The notes under the pieces: model-generated
Seen by the model: the letters and a program-made list of their open reading frames with translations, nothing else
The model's database searches: none
Told to the model about the DNA's origin: nothing
Shown here: positions 43,680 through 52,756 of the stretch, in pieces
Layout of the letters: every line of letters starts with the position of its first letter
Position numbering within the stretch: position 1 is the stretch's first letter
Translations under genes and position numbers: made by a program
NCBI RefSeq assembly: GCF_001953875.1
Contig: NZ_MQUR01000003.1
Coordinates: 100,614 to 164,500 of the forward strand
Source: Streptomyces amritsarensis
Lineage (GTDB): Bacteria; Actinomycetota; Actinomycetes; Streptomycetales; Streptomycetaceae
Length of the DNA: 63,887 nucleotides
Direction of reading: 5' to 3'

Positions 43680-44536
43680 CGGAACTTCGCGGACACCTCC
43701 GTCAGGATCTCCTCACCCTCCGCGAACGGCACCACCAGGTCCAGCGCGCGGACCTTCACCGTCAGCTCCGACCGGGCCCGCAGCCGCATCTCGATCCACT
43801 CCTGCTCCCTGTTCCACACCGCCACGTGCTCGAAGTCGGCGGTGTGGAAGTCGGCGTCCAGCTCCCGGTTGATGACGGCCAGCACGTTCTTGTTGAACTC
43901 GGCCGTCACCCCCCGGGCGTCGTCGTACGCCGTCACCAGCACCGCCTCGTCCTTCACCAGGTCCGTGCCCATCAGCAGCGCGTCCCCGGGCGACAGCATC
44001 GCCCGTACCGACGCCAGGAACACCGCCCGCTCCGGCGGCAGCAGGTTCCCGATGGTGCCGCCCAGAAAGACCACCAGCCGGGGGCCGGGGGAGTCCGGCA
44101 GGTGCAGCGCACTGGTGAAGTCGGCCAGCAGGGCGTGCACCCGCAGCCCCGGATGGTCGGCGAGCAGTGCGGTGGCCGCCCCCCGCAGGGCGCTCTCGCT
44201 CACGTCCACCGGGACGTAGGTGTCCAGCGCGGGCATCGCCTCGATCAGGTGCCGGGTCTTCTCGGAAGAGCCGGAACCCAGCTCCACCAGGGTGCGGGCG
44301 CCGCTCTCCGAGGCGATCTCCCGCGCCCGCTCCAGCAGGATCTCCCGCTCCGCACGGGTCGGGTAGTACTCGGGCAGCCGGGTGATCTCCTCGAAGAGCT
44401 CACTGCCCCGCGCGTCGTAGAACCACTTGGGCGGCAGCACCTTGGGCGTGCGGGTCAGCCCGTGCAGCACGTCCGCACGCAGTGCGGTCTCCGCCGCGTC
44501 CTCGTCGAGGGTCCGGGTCAACTGGAAGCTGTTCAC
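43556..44536 (-). CDS. egtD: L-histidine N-alpha-methyltransferase
   Basis: 326 residues. [30 protein letters not shown] is the EgtD family opening, [18 protein letters not shown] the SAM-binding loop, [12 protein letters not shown] and [15 protein letters not shown] follow. It trimethylates histidine to hercynine, the first step of ergothioneine synthesis. GTG 44536 has AAGGAGA at ideal spacing and overlaps the egtC stop (GTGA). The 3' end overlaps the convergent PlsC gene by 124 bp. Confidence 0.95.
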   Translation of the reverse strand: MNSFQLTRTLDEDAAETALRADVLHGLTRTPKVLPPKWFYDARGSELFEEITRLPEYYPTRAEREILLERAREIASESGARTLVELGSGSSEKTRHLIEAMPALDTYVPVDVSESALRGAATALLADHPGLRVHALLADFTSALHLPDSPGPRLVVFLGGTIGNLLPPERAVFLASVRAMLSPGDALLMGTDLVKDEAVLVTAYDDARGVTAEFNKNVLAVINRELDADFHTADFEHVAVWNREQEWIEMRLRARSELTVKVRALDLVVPFAEGEEILTEVSAKFRQEGVRKELAAAGLELTQWWTDAAGRFAVSLSVADGPVGRS

Positions 44537-45291
44537 GTGCGGTTCTCCTTGAGCGGGGTCAGACGGACCCGCGAACGGGTGGCGGTCAGCAGGGTCCGGT
44601 CGGGCACTTCGCACCACCGGGTGTCGTCGTCGTACGGCTCGGACGCCACCACGGTGCGCCCTGCCCCCGGATCGGCCAGGTACCAGAGCGAGTCGCCCCA
44701 GGCCGTCGCGGCGATCGCCGCGCCGTCCGTGAGCAGCAGGTTCAGCCGGGAGCCGGGCGCTGCCGAGGACAGCTCCCGCACGGGCTCGGCGAGCGCCGTG
44801 CCCAGGTCGTCCCCGGCCCGCAGCCGGCGCCGCACCAGGGCCCAGACCAGCGCCGAATCCGTGCGGGCCGCCAGTTGGAGCAGATCCTCGGGCGGCAGCG
44901 CAGCCGCGAGCGGGGCCGCCGCCGCGGGCCAGTCGCGCACCGCGCCGTTGTGGCTGAACAGCCACGGCCCGTCCGTGAACGGCGCGGCCGCGGCCTCTCC
45001 CTCGGCCCCGGCCAGGGTGGCGTCCCGTACGGCTGCCAGTACGGCTCCGCTGTGCACCACCCGGGCGAGGTCCGTGAAGGTCAGGTCGCCCCAGATCGGC
45101 CCGGCGCGGCGGTAGCGGGCGGGGACGGGGTCGCCCTCCGCGTACCAGCCGACGCCGAAGCCGTCGGCGTTGACCGTGCCGTGCCGCTGGCGGCGCGGCT
45201 CCCAGGACTGGCGCACCAGCGCATGCTCGGGCTCGCTCAGCAGCCTCCCGAGCGCCACTGTCGGGCCCACGTAGGCGATATGGCGGCACAT
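44533..45291 (-). CDS. egtC: Ergothioneine amidohydrolase
   Basis: 252 residues beginning MCRH; Cys2 becomes the N-terminal nucleophile of the class II glutamine-amidotransferase fold. [18 protein letters not shown] and DSALVWALV are family motifs. It removes the gamma-glutamyl group from the EgtB product, giving hercynylcysteine sulfoxide. Start and stop overlap egtB (one base) and egtD (four bases). Confidence 0.95.
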   Translation of the reverse strand: MCRHIAYVGPTVALGRLLSEPEHALVRQSWEPRRQRHGTVNADGFGVGWYAEGDPVPARYRRAGPIWGDLTFTDLARVVHSGAVLAAVRDATLAGAEGEAAAAPFTDGPWLFSHNGAVRDWPAAAAPLAAALPPEDLLQLAARTDSALVWALVRRRLRAGDDLGTALAEPVRELSSAAPGSRLNLLLTDGAAIAATAWGDSLWYLADPGAGRTVVASEPYDDDTRWCEVPDRTLLTATRSRVRLTPLKENRT

Positions 45292-46595
45292 CAGGCGTCC
45301 CTCGCGGTGCGAAAGCCGGAGAAGATCTGCCGCCGCACCGGGAGGTCCCAGTTGCGGAAGGTGCCCCGGCAGGCCACCGGGTCAACGGCGAAGGAGCCGC
45401 CCCGCAGCACCTTGTGCTCCGGGCCGAAGAACACCTCCGAGTACTCCCGGTAGGGGAAGGCCCGGAAGCCCGGGTAGGGCAGGAAGTCGGACGCCGTCCA
45501 CTCCCACACGTCGCCGATCAGCTGGCGCACCCCGAGAGGGGACGCCCCGGCCGGGTAGCTGCCCGCGCGGGACGGGCGCAGATGCCGCTGCCCCAGATTG
45601 GCGTGCACGGGGGTCGGGTCGGCGTCGCCCCACGGGTAGCGGGTCGAGCGTCCGGTCGCCGGATCGAAGCGGGCGGCCTTCTCCCACTCGGCTTCCGTGG
45701 GCAGCCGCCGCCCCGCCCAGCGGGCGTAGGCGTCCGCCTCGTACCAACTGACATGCAGAACCGGTTCTTCATCGGGGACGGGCTCAGTCACCCCGAAACG
45801 GCGGCGCAGCCATTCGCCGCCCTCCCGGTGCCAGAACAGCGGCGCCCCGATGGAGTGCCGGCGGATCTGCTCCCAGCCTGCCGCGGCCCACCAGCGGGGC
45901 TCGCGGTAGCCGCCGTCCGCGATGAAGGCGCGGTACGCGGCGTTCGTCACCGGCAGCGTGTCCATCCAGAACGCCGCGGTCTCCCGCTCGTGCGCCGGCC
46001 GTTCGTTGTCCAGCGACCACGGCTCGGCGGAGGTGCCCATCGTGAACGGCCCGGCGGGTATGAGGACCTCGCGGGCGGCCGGAGGGTCATAGGGGGCGTC
46101 CGGTTCCGGGGCCGTCAGGACAGGCGCGCCCCGCCGGAGCTGATGGGTGATCAGCATCGTCTCGTCGTGCTGCTGCTCGTGCTGGGCGATCATCCCGAAG
46201 GCGAAGCCGTCGTCGAGGAGCGCGCTGCCCTCCAGCGGGGTGCTCTCCAACAGGTCGAAGACCCGGCCCCGGACCTCGGCCGCGTACCGGCGGGCCTCCG
46301 CGGGCCCCAGCAGCGGAAGCTTCGGACGCTCGGCGCGCGGATGCTCGAAGGCGTCGTAGAGGGGGTCGATCTCCGGGTGCATCGACTCACGTCCGGCGAC
46401 CCGGCGCAGCAGCCACAGCTCCTCCTGGTTCCCGATGTGCGCCAGGTCCCAGACCAGCGGCGACATCAGGGGCGAGTGCTGGGCGGTGAGGTCGGCGTCG
46501 GTCACCGCGTCGGTGAGCGCCGCCGTCCGGGCCCGCGCGGCGGTCAGCGAGGCGGCCGCCCGTTCGCGCAGCCCGGGCTGGGATTCGGTGGTCAT
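45291..46595 (-). CDS. egtB: Ergothioneine synthase, sulfoxide-forming iron enzyme
   Basis: 434 residues. N-terminal DinB-like domain with [11 protein letters not shown] and HEQQHDE, which supply the three iron-binding histidines. The C-terminal FGE-sulfatase domain (about 195-434) has [26 protein letters not shown] and GDVWEWT. It uses O2 to join gamma-glutamylcysteine and hercynine. The gene overlaps egtA by four bases and egtC by one. Confidence 0.96.
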   Translation of the reverse strand: MTTESQPGLRERAAASLTAARARTAALTDAVTDADLTAQHSPLMSPLVWDLAHIGNQEELWLLRRVAGRESMHPEIDPLYDAFEHPRAERPKLPLLGPAEARRYAAEVRGRVFDLLESTPLEGSALLDDGFAFGMIAQHEQQHDETMLITHQLRRGAPVLTAPEPDAPYDPPAAREVLIPAGPFTMGTSAEPWSLDNERPAHERETAAFWMDTLPVTNAAYRAFIADGGYREPRWWAAAGWEQIRRHSIGAPLFWHREGGEWLRRRFGVTEPVPDEEPVLHVSWYEADAYARWAGRRLPTEAEWEKAARFDPATGRSTRYPWGDADPTPVHANLGQRHLRPSRAGSYPAGASPLGVRQLIGDVWEWTASDFLPYPGFRAFPYREYSEVFFGPEHKVLRGGSFAVDPVACRGTFRNWDLPVRRQIFSGFRTARDA

Positions 46596-47905
46596 CGCAG
46601 GGCCTCCTTCCCATCGGGCCGCAGCTGCGGCGGCTCGTCACCCGGACATCGGCCGCGCAGCACGAAGCGCTCGTTGAACGCGCCGACGGTGTCCCGGACG
46701 CGGGCGGTCGCGCCCAGCCGGGGCAGCGCCTCCGCGGCCGCGCGGAAGCAGGTCTTGGCAGCCGCCCGCAGCTCGGGATCGGCCAGACCGTGGCGGGCGG
46801 CGGACCGCCAGAGCGGATTGCGCGGAGCGGGCTGCGCCCCGTAGGAGTCGGCCAGCGCCTTCGTCACCCGGTAGGCGGTCTCGGCGGCCTCCGGGTCGTC
46901 GAACAGCGCGTGCACGACGGCCACCGGGACCAGCCAGCCGTCCTCGCCCGGCTGCGCGTCGATCATGCGCAACTCCATGTGGCCGCGCGGCCGCACGGGC
47001 GGGAACAGCGTGGTGAGGTGGTAGTCCAGGTCCTCGGCGGTGGGCGCCCGCAGGGCCCGCCCCTCGTCGCCCGCCCGCAGCCAGTCGCGGAAGGTCGTGC
47101 CGCGCGGGACGTCCCACGCCTCGCCCTCGTAGGACCGTACGCACATCACCTCGGTGTCCAGCGCCTGGCGCACCCAGCCGTCCCGCGGGCGTGCCTCCAG
47201 CGGCGGGGCGAGGGTGCGCCGGCTGTCCAGGTCGTTCCAGATCCCCTGGCGGGAGCAGCGCCAGCCGGCGTACGGGCCATCGTGCGCGGGGGAGTTGGCG
47301 AAGGCGGCCACCAGGACCGCGCCCAGCAGGTGCGCGAGGCGCCAGCGCCGGCCGTGGCCGAGCACGCCCGGCTCCTCGTACCCGGCGTCCACGCAGACCT
47401 GCACGGAGGCCGAGGCGCACATCATGGCGCGGCCGGCCGGGCCGGTGCGGTCGAAGTAGGCCTCCATCGCGTCGTAGCGCGGGCTGTTCAGCAGCCGGCG
47501 GTACGGGAGGCGGGGATCGCGGCCGAGGCCGTGCAGGACGAGCCCCTGCTCGCGCAGGGCGGCGCGGACGGCGGTGAGGTCGTCCTGGAGCCGGTCCACG
47601 CAGCCGGTGAGGGAGGTGGCCGGGGCCGAGCTGAGCTCGAGCTGGCCGCCCGGCTCGACGGTCACCCGGGAGTTCAGGGGCAGTGCGCGGGCCGCGGCAT
47701 GAGCCGCCCGGAGCCGCTCGGGGGTCACGCGCAGCCCGGGGCGCTCGGCGTCCACGACGAGCCATTCGAGTTCGGCACCGATCAGGCGGGGCGGGCCCGT
47801 CTTGAAACAGATCCCGTGGATCAGGTGCTCCGCCTGCGTCTCGCTGATCGCGGGGGGCGGGGGAGCGTCCGGCGCGGGTGGGGGAACGGGTGGGTCGAAG
47901 GGCAT
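46592..47905 (-). CDS. egtA: Glutamate-cysteine ligase of ergothioneine pathway
   Basis: 437 residues. IGAELEWLVVD, VTVEPGGQLELSS, MMCASASVQVCVDAGYEE and GHMELRMIDAQPG are conserved glutamate-cysteine ligase motifs. It supplies gamma-glutamylcysteine to EgtB. ATG 47905 follows GAAGAGGA; the N-terminal 30 residues are Pro-rich. First gene of a four-gene operon with all stops overlapping the next start. The pyridoxal-phosphate lyase EgtE is not encoded nearby. Confidence 0.94.
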   Translation of the reverse strand: MPFDPPVPPPAPDAPPPPAISETQAEHLIHGICFKTGPPRLIGAELEWLVVDAERPGLRVTPERLRAAHAAARALPLNSRVTVEPGGQLELSSAPATSLTGCVDRLQDDLTAVRAALREQGLVLHGLGRDPRLPYRRLLNSPRYDAMEAYFDRTGPAGRAMMCASASVQVCVDAGYEEPGVLGHGRRWRLAHLLGAVLVAAFANSPAHDGPYAGWRCSRQGIWNDLDSRRTLAPPLEARPRDGWVRQALDTEVMCVRSYEGEAWDVPRGTTFRDWLRAGDEGRALRAPTAEDLDYHLTTLFPPVRPRGHMELRMIDAQPGEDGWLVPVAVVHALFDDPEAAETAYRVTKALADSYGAQPAPRNPLWRSAARHGLADPELRAAAKTCFRAAAEALPRLGATARVRDTVGAFNERFVLRGRCPGDEPPQLRPDGKEALR

Positions 47906-48012
47906 GACCGGGTCCTCTTCTCCTGTCGTCGGCCGTGGCATCACCCGTGCCTACCCCTCCCTCGGGAACAAAATCCTTTGCCGCCGGGAAAGGAGGTGCA
48001 CAGGATGGCGGC

Positions 48013-48865
48013 GTGAGCAGCAGATTGCGCGAGATCGCGCGGGAGAACGCGGAGATCCTTGCGGCCGGGGGCTACCGGACGCGGTCGGGGCGGCACGTAC
48101 CGCTCGCCGCCGCCCTGGCGGATGCCAAGGCCGGAACCAGAATATATGGACCAAACCAGGCTATTCCAGGCGAAAGGCCGGTCGGCGGGGGGGGCGACTG
48201 CCGTCGAGGTGACGGGGGAGAGCAGCACGGTCGCCGCCCGCAGGCTCGACGAGGACGCTCCGGCAGGGGCGGGGGCCGGGCCGGCGGGGGCGTCGGTGGC
48301 GGTTTTGAACTTCGCCTCGGCCCGGAATCCCGGGGGCGGCTACGTCCGCGGGGCCAAGGCGCAGGAGGAGGCCCTGTGCCGCGCCTCCGCGCTGTACGAG
48401 ACGCTGCTGGAGGCCCCGGACTACTACGCGGTGCACCGTGCGGAAGTCAGCACCTTCTACACCGACCGGGTGATTCACTCGCCCGGGGTGCCGGTCTTCC
48501 GTGACGACCGGGGCGAACTGTCGGAGTCGCCGTTCCTGGCCGGCTTCCTGACCTCGCCCGCCCCGAACGCGGGCACGATCCTGCGGCAGGAGCCGGAGCG
48601 GGTCGCAGAGATCCCCGCCGCGCTGGTCCGGCGGGCGGGGCTGGTCCTGGAGGTGGCGGCGGTGCACGGGTATCGGCGGCTGGTCCTGGGGGCCTGGGGC
48701 TGCGGGGTGTTCCGCAACGACCCGGCGGACGTGGCCGAGGCCTTCCGCGGGCTGCTGGCGGGGCGGTTCGCGGGGACCTTCGAGCGGGTGGTGTTCGCCG
48801 TGCTGGACCGCAAACCGGACACCCGGCAGGCCTTCGAGCGGGCCTTCGCGGACCCCGCGTCCTGA
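48013..48865 (+). pseudogene. TIGR02452 (PARG-like) gene with G8 frameshift
   Basis: From GTG 48013 the frame reads VSSRLREIARENAEILAAGGY and reaches GTRIYGPNQAI. Past a run of eight G at 48187-48194 the conserved part continues one base over: AVEVTGESSTVAARRL, VLNFASARNPGGGY, AQEEALCRASALY and VLGAWGCGVFRNDP. These are the microbial poly(ADP-ribose) glycohydrolase signature residues (GGG loop and double Glu). G7 instead of G8 would give one intact protein of about 284 residues. The nearest AGGAGG is 16 bases before the GTG, with an ATG-TGA mini-frame between. Divergent from egtA. Confidence 0.75.
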
Positions 48866-49220
48866 AGCCGGCGCGGCCGGCCGCGCCGCCGTGCCTCGCC
48901 GCGGGCATGCGGCAGAGCCCCCGCGAGCCGGGAGCGCTGCCGCGCAGCTGTGCCGGACATGCCGACCGGCGGTTTGGCCCGGAAGCCGCCCGCGCTGCCG
49001 CGTAGCGCAGCCGGAGGCGCCGGAGCCGGGCCGGTCGCCGCCGCCGACCGCACTGCCCGGCCGGAGGCGCCGGGCCGGGCCTGTTGCGGTGCCGTGAGCC
49101 CCCCCGGGCCGGGACCGCCGTTGGGCGGTGGGTTCACGCGGGCCGGCGGCGAGAGTCGCGCATCCGGGGGCCGGCGCCGCCGGGGAGGGCCCGGCGGGCC
49201 GGGTCGGCTCGGTGCGGCGG
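48866..49220. other. GC-rich intergenic region, 355 bp
   Basis: Between the convergent PARG-like and PemK-like genes. It contains several near-copies of GCCGGAGGCGCCGG (around 49009 and 49060) and CGCCGCCG runs. No gene or clear single hairpin. Confidence 0.5.
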
Positions 49221-49685
49221 CTACCGCCAGCCGTAGCGCTCGCGCAGCCGGCCCACCACCAGGGCGAAGCGTCCCCGGTCCAGTGCGCAGGCCTCCCGCC
49301 GCATCCCCGACTCGTGCACCCGCAGTACCCGGTCGACGTCCACCCACGACTCCCGCCCCGCGCCGTCCCACGGGCCCGTCCCGATCGGCACCCACTCGTG
49401 GTCGTGGTCGTGCCGCTTGCTGGACAGCTGTACGGCGAGCAGCGTCGGGCCGCCCGGCTCGCGGGCCACGACCAGCACGGGCCGGTCCTTGCCGCGGCCG
49501 TCGTTCTCCTCGAAGGGGACCCAGGTCCACACGATCTCGCCGGGGTCGGGGTCGCCGTCGGGATCCGGGGCGTACTCGGTCCGTACCGGGCCGATGGCCC
49601 GCGGATCGGCCTCGGTGGTGGCCGTGGCGCCGTCGCGGCCCGGCTGGTCTGTACGGCCGTTGCCGTGGTGTGAGAGTGCCGTCAT
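49221..49685 (-). CDS. PemK/MazF-family protein
   Basis: 154 residues. The C-terminal 100 residues show GEIVWTWVPFEENDGRGKDRPVLVVARE (the PemK GxxxxxxxPxxGxExxKxRPxLV-type opening), LLAVQLSSKRHD and VDVDRVLRVHESGMRREACALD. In classical pairs MazF cleaves mRNA. No antitoxin gene is next to it, so it may be a solitary, possibly non-toxic member. N-terminal 40 residues are disordered. Confidence 0.82.
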   Translation of the reverse strand: MTALSHHGNGRTDQPGRDGATATTEADPRAIGPVRTEYAPDPDGDPDPGEIVWTWVPFEENDGRGKDRPVLVVAREPGGPTLLAVQLSSKRHDHDHEWVPIGTGPWDGAGRESWVDVDRVLRVHESGMRREACALDRGRFALVVGRLRERYGWR

Positions 49686-49746
49686 CCGGGCGAGGGTACT
49701 GCCTGTCCGCCCCGCCGCGGTCGTAGGCGCGTGCGCCCGGGCGGCC

Positions 49747-50409
49747 TCAGTCCGTGACCAGGGCCATGACGAAGCCGTCGTACCCCTTGCCGCCGACGGT
49801 CTGCAGGGCGGTGGCGCTGAGCCGGGGGTGTTCGGCGACGAGTTCGGTGAAGCGTCGTACGCCCTGCACCCGCGGGTCGGTGCTGGCCGGGTCGACCACG
49901 GCGCCGTCGCGGACGACGTTGTCGCCGATGATGACGCTGCCGGGCCGGGTGAGCGCCAAGGCCCACTCCAGGTACACGGGGTTGGACGGCTTGTCCGCGT
50001 CGATGAACACCAGGTCGAAGGGGGCCAGGCCGGTCAGCCCCGGCAGGAGGTCGACGGCCCTGCCGCGGCGGATCTCGACCCGGTCCTCCAGTCCGGCGCG
50101 GGCGATGTTGGCGGCGGCGGTGTCGGCGCACCGCTCGTCCACCTCCAGCGTGACCAGCCGCCCGCCCGCGGGGAGCGCCCTGGCGAGCCAGATGGTGCTG
50201 TAGCCGCCCAGGGTGCCGATCTCCAGGATGGTGCGGGCGCCCCGGATGCGGGCCAGGAGGTTCAGCAACTTGCCCTGGTTCGGCGCGACCTGATGGGCGG
50301 GCAGGCCCGCGGCCTCGCTGGCCGCTGCGGCGGCCTTCAGCGCCTCGTCCTCCTCGACCAGCAGTCCGCCGAAATACGCGTCGACCGCCGTCCAGGTCTG
50401 CTGGGCCAC
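49747..50409 (-). CDS. SAM-dependent O-methyltransferase (COMT-like)
   Basis: 220 residues. APNQGKLLNLLARIRGARTILEIGTLGGYSTIWLARALP holds the SAM-binding loop, VTLEVDERCADTAAANI the acidic residue, FDLVFIDADKPSNPVYLEWAL the metal-binding DAD, and IIGDNVVRDG the catalytic part. This is the Mg2+-dependent catechol-O-methyltransferase-like family (Methyltransf_3). GAGGAGGGGG precedes the GTG. A repeat-rich putative operator lies upstream. Confidence 0.92.
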   Translation of the reverse strand: MAQQTWTAVDAYFGGLLVEEDEALKAAAAASEAAGLPAHQVAPNQGKLLNLLARIRGARTILEIGTLGGYSTIWLARALPAGGRLVTLEVDERCADTAAANIARAGLEDRVEIRRGRAVDLLPGLTGLAPFDLVFIDADKPSNPVYLEWALALTRPGSVIIGDNVVRDGAVVDPASTDPRVQGVRRFTELVAEHPRLSATALQTVGGKGYDGFVMALVTD

Positions 50410-50422
50410 GGGATCCCCCTCC

Positions 50423-50464
50423 TCGTGTACGTTCCCAGAAGGAACGCAAGAGGAACGTACACGA
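50423..50464. promoter_or_regulatory. Complex repeat operator upstream of O-methyltransferase
   Basis: Perfect 13-bp inverted arms TCGTGTACGTTCC (50423-50435) and GGAACGTACACGA (50452-50464). A third copy of GGAACG (50441-50446) lies exactly 11 bp before the right-hand one and can pair with the left arm instead. The site is 14 bp from the GTG start, in promoter/leader position. Confidence 0.65.
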
Positions 50465-50516
50465 CGAGGTCCTCCGTCCGGCAGTCCGCTGAATCAACTG
50501 CCGTTCGACGGACGGG

Positions 50517-50957
50517 TCAGCCCGCGTCCGCCTCGTGGTGCGCCCCCGTGCACAGCGCCCAGACGACGAGGATGTTGACGGCGATGAGCACCAGGGCCCA
50601 CAGGGGGTAGTACGGCAGCCACAGGAAGTTGGCGAACGCCCCCAGGCCGGCGACCGCGATGCCGAAGTAGCGGGCCCACAAGACGCCGCTGAAGAGGACG
50701 GCGCAGCCGGCCGCGACGAGGGCGACGCCCAGGACGATGTGGACCCAGCCCCAGCCGGTCAGGCTGAACTCGAACAGGTAGTGGCGCGTCACGACGAACA
50801 GGTCGTCGCTGGCGACGGCGGCCAACCCCTCGAAGAACGCCATCGCCCCGCCGAAGATCATCAGGACAGCCGCCATGACGGTTCTGCCCGACGTGGCCGC
50901 GTTCCACGGGTCCGGGTGCGTGGCGGCCGGGTGCGGCCTGCCGGCGTCAGTGGCCAT
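50517..50957 (-). CDS. DUF7144-like four-helix membrane protein
   Basis: 146 residues. After a short hydrophilic start come four helices: MAAVLMIFGGAMAFFEGLAAV, GWGWVHIVLGVALVAAGCAVLF, ARYFGIAVAGLGAFANFLWLPYYPLWALVLIAVNILVVWAL. The FGG...FEGLAAV and WGWVHI features are typical of the small membrane proteins now called DUF7144. Function unknown. GAGGAG precedes the ATG at 50957. Confidence 0.83.
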   Translation of the reverse strand: MATDAGRPHPAATHPDPWNAATSGRTVMAAVLMIFGGAMAFFEGLAAVASDDLFVVTRHYLFEFSLTGWGWVHIVLGVALVAAGCAVLFSGVLWARYFGIAVAGLGAFANFLWLPYYPLWALVLIAVNILVVWALCTGAHHEADAG

Positions 50958-51024
50958 GGTCCAACTCCTCGGGTGGCAGGGCCGGCCGGGCGGCCGGGAC
51001 CGGCGGAATCCCCCCTTCAGCGTG

Positions 51025-52548
51025 TCACGGGGGCCCACCCTCGGCATTCCGGCCTGCCCGCCCCGTACCCGCGGCCCCCGCGGCGCCCCCTCGGCCCGGT
51101 CGCCGCGCCGCCCAGTCCTCCGCCGCCTCCACCTGCGCCGCCAGTGCCAGCAGCAGCGGCTCCGAGTCCGCCGGGCCGAGCAACTGGGCGCCCATCGGCA
51201 GCCCGTCGTCCGTCAGCCCGGCGGGGATGTTCACTCCGGGCCAGCCCAGGACGTTCCACGTCCAGGCGTACGGGCAGGCGGCGATCATCGCCCGGTCCGT
51301 GGCCATGGCACCCATCCCGGCCAGCGCTCCGATCCGCAGCGGCGGAGTGGCCGTCGTCGGGGTCAGGACCACGTCGAAGCGCCCGAAGATCTCGCCGACC
51401 CGCCTGCGCAGCAGCGACTCCGCCCGCCGGGAGACCCGCAGCGGCAGACCGCCCAGCAGCCGGCCCGTGCGCACGGCCTCGCGGGTACGCGGGTCCAGCA
51501 GGGCCGGATCCGGCGCCCGCTCCGCCCAGTCCCGTACGCCGCTGGTCGCGCGGGGTACGAAGGTCAGGCCGATCGGGCCGTAGCGGGGGTCCTCCGCGAT
51601 CACCTCGTGGCCCAGCGACTCCAGCCGCGCGGCCAGCCGCTCCACCGCGGAACGCACCTCCGGATCCAGCGACTTGGGCGTCGCGGTGAAGGCCATCACG
51701 AAGGACAGGGCGATCCGCAGCCGGCGCGGGGTGCGCCGGGCCGCCTCCACCGCGCAGATGCGTGCCGGGCGGTGCAGGTCCTCGGGGTGCGCGCCGCTCG
51801 CCGCGTCCAGCAGCAGTGCCGCGTCCGCGACCGTGCGGGCCAGCACCCCGTTCACCGTGAGCCCGTTGAAGGACTCCGGCTCCGGCCAGGTCGAGATGCG
51901 TCCGCGCTGCGGTTTCACGCCGACCAGATGGGTCCAGGCGGCGGGGATCCGCACCGACCCTGCCCCGTCCGAGCCGAGCGCGGCCGGGACCAGGCCCGCC
52001 GCCACGGCGGCCGCCGAGCCGCCCGAGGAACCGCCCGGCGTGTAGGACCGGTTCCACGGATTGCGGGTCGCGCCGAAGGCCCCGCCCTCGGTGAAGGGCC
52101 ACTGGCCCAACTCCGGCGTCTGCGTCTTGCCGACGATGACCGCACCGGCCGCCCGCAGCCGGCGTACCGCCTCGCTGTCGGCGGTCTTCGGGGCGAAGGA
52201 TCCGGCGCAGCCGAACGCCGTCGGCTCGCCGGCCACGTCCATGTCGTCCTTCACGGCGAGCGGCACGCCCAGCAGCGGCAGCCGCTCGCCCGCGGCGAGC
52301 CTGCGGTCCGCGGCGTCCGCCTCGGCGAGTGCGGCTTCGGCGCGCACGGTCCGGAAGGCGTTCAGATCGGGCTGCGCCGCCGCGATCCGGAGCAGCGCCT
52401 GCTCGGTCAACTGCCGTGCCGAAACGCTCCCTTCGGCAAGCGCGGCGGCCATCCCGACCAGTCCGCAGTCCGACACGGGCTCCGCCGCGGACCGAAACGC
52501 GGACCGGGCCGAGGCCGCTGCCGTGGCAGGATCCGAGGACTGCGACAT
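51025..52548 (-). CDS. Amidase-signature hydrolase
   Basis: 507 residues. LLGVPLAVKDDMDVAGEPTAFG gives the catalytic Lys, and [36 protein letters not shown] the cis-Ser and nucleophile Ser of the amidase signature family. It hydrolyses an amide or nitrile-derived amide; it is not GatA, whose partners are absent. Start at ATG 52548; a perfect 12-bp palindrome lies 20 bp upstream, indicating repressor control. Confidence 0.9.
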   Translation of the reverse strand: MSQSSDPATAAASARSAFRSAAEPVSDCGLVGMAAALAEGSVSARQLTEQALLRIAAAQPDLNAFRTVRAEAALAEADAADRRLAAGERLPLLGVPLAVKDDMDVAGEPTAFGCAGSFAPKTADSEAVRRLRAAGAVIVGKTQTPELGQWPFTEGGAFGATRNPWNRSYTPGGSSGGSAAAVAAGLVPAALGSDGAGSVRIPAAWTHLVGVKPQRGRISTWPEPESFNGLTVNGVLARTVADAALLLDAASGAHPEDLHRPARICAVEAARRTPRRLRIALSFVMAFTATPKSLDPEVRSAVERLAARLESLGHEVIAEDPRYGPIGLTFVPRATSGVRDWAERAPDPALLDPRTREAVRTGRLLGGLPLRVSRRAESLLRRRVGEIFGRFDVVLTPTTATPPLRIGALAGMGAMATDRAMIAACPYAWTWNVLGWPGVNIPAGLTDDGLPMGAQLLGPADSEPLLLALAAQVEAAEDWAARRPGRGGAAGAAGTGRAGRNAEGGPP

Positions 52549-52567
52549 CGTGAACCACTCCCCCCAT

Positions 52568-52579
52568 TACCGATCGGTA
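52568..52579. promoter_or_regulatory. TetR-type palindrome upstream of amidase
   Basis: TACCGATCGGTA is a perfect 12-bp palindrome, the common half-site pattern (ACCGA/TCGGT) of TetR-family operators. It begins 20 bp upstream of the amidase ATG. No TetR gene is adjacent. Confidence 0.55.
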
Positions 52580-52689
52580 GGAAGAAGGTAACGGGGAGGC
52601 GCAGCCACGTCATCCGTCAGAGCAGGTGCGCTGCCTCCTCGCCCCAGGACGACAGCCTGTCGGCGGCGCGCAAGGGCGCCGGCAACGGG

Positions 52690-52724
52690 GCGGGGCCGCC
52701 ACCGGAAAACGGTGGCGGCCCCGC
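52690..52724 (-). terminator. Strong hairpin terminator
   Basis: A perfect 15-bp stem (52690-52704 with 52710-52724) and a GAAAA loop, located 32 bp after the stop of the DUF4190 gene on the reverse strand. Confidence 0.88.
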
Positions 52725-52756
52725 GGACGCACGGTGCTACTACGAGGGGACGCGGC

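Noticed and set aside
49009..49080. Terminator or repeat element in the gap after the PARG-like gene
   Set aside because: GCCGGAGGCGCCGG copies are short and imperfect; no single stable hairpin stands out from background G/C richness.
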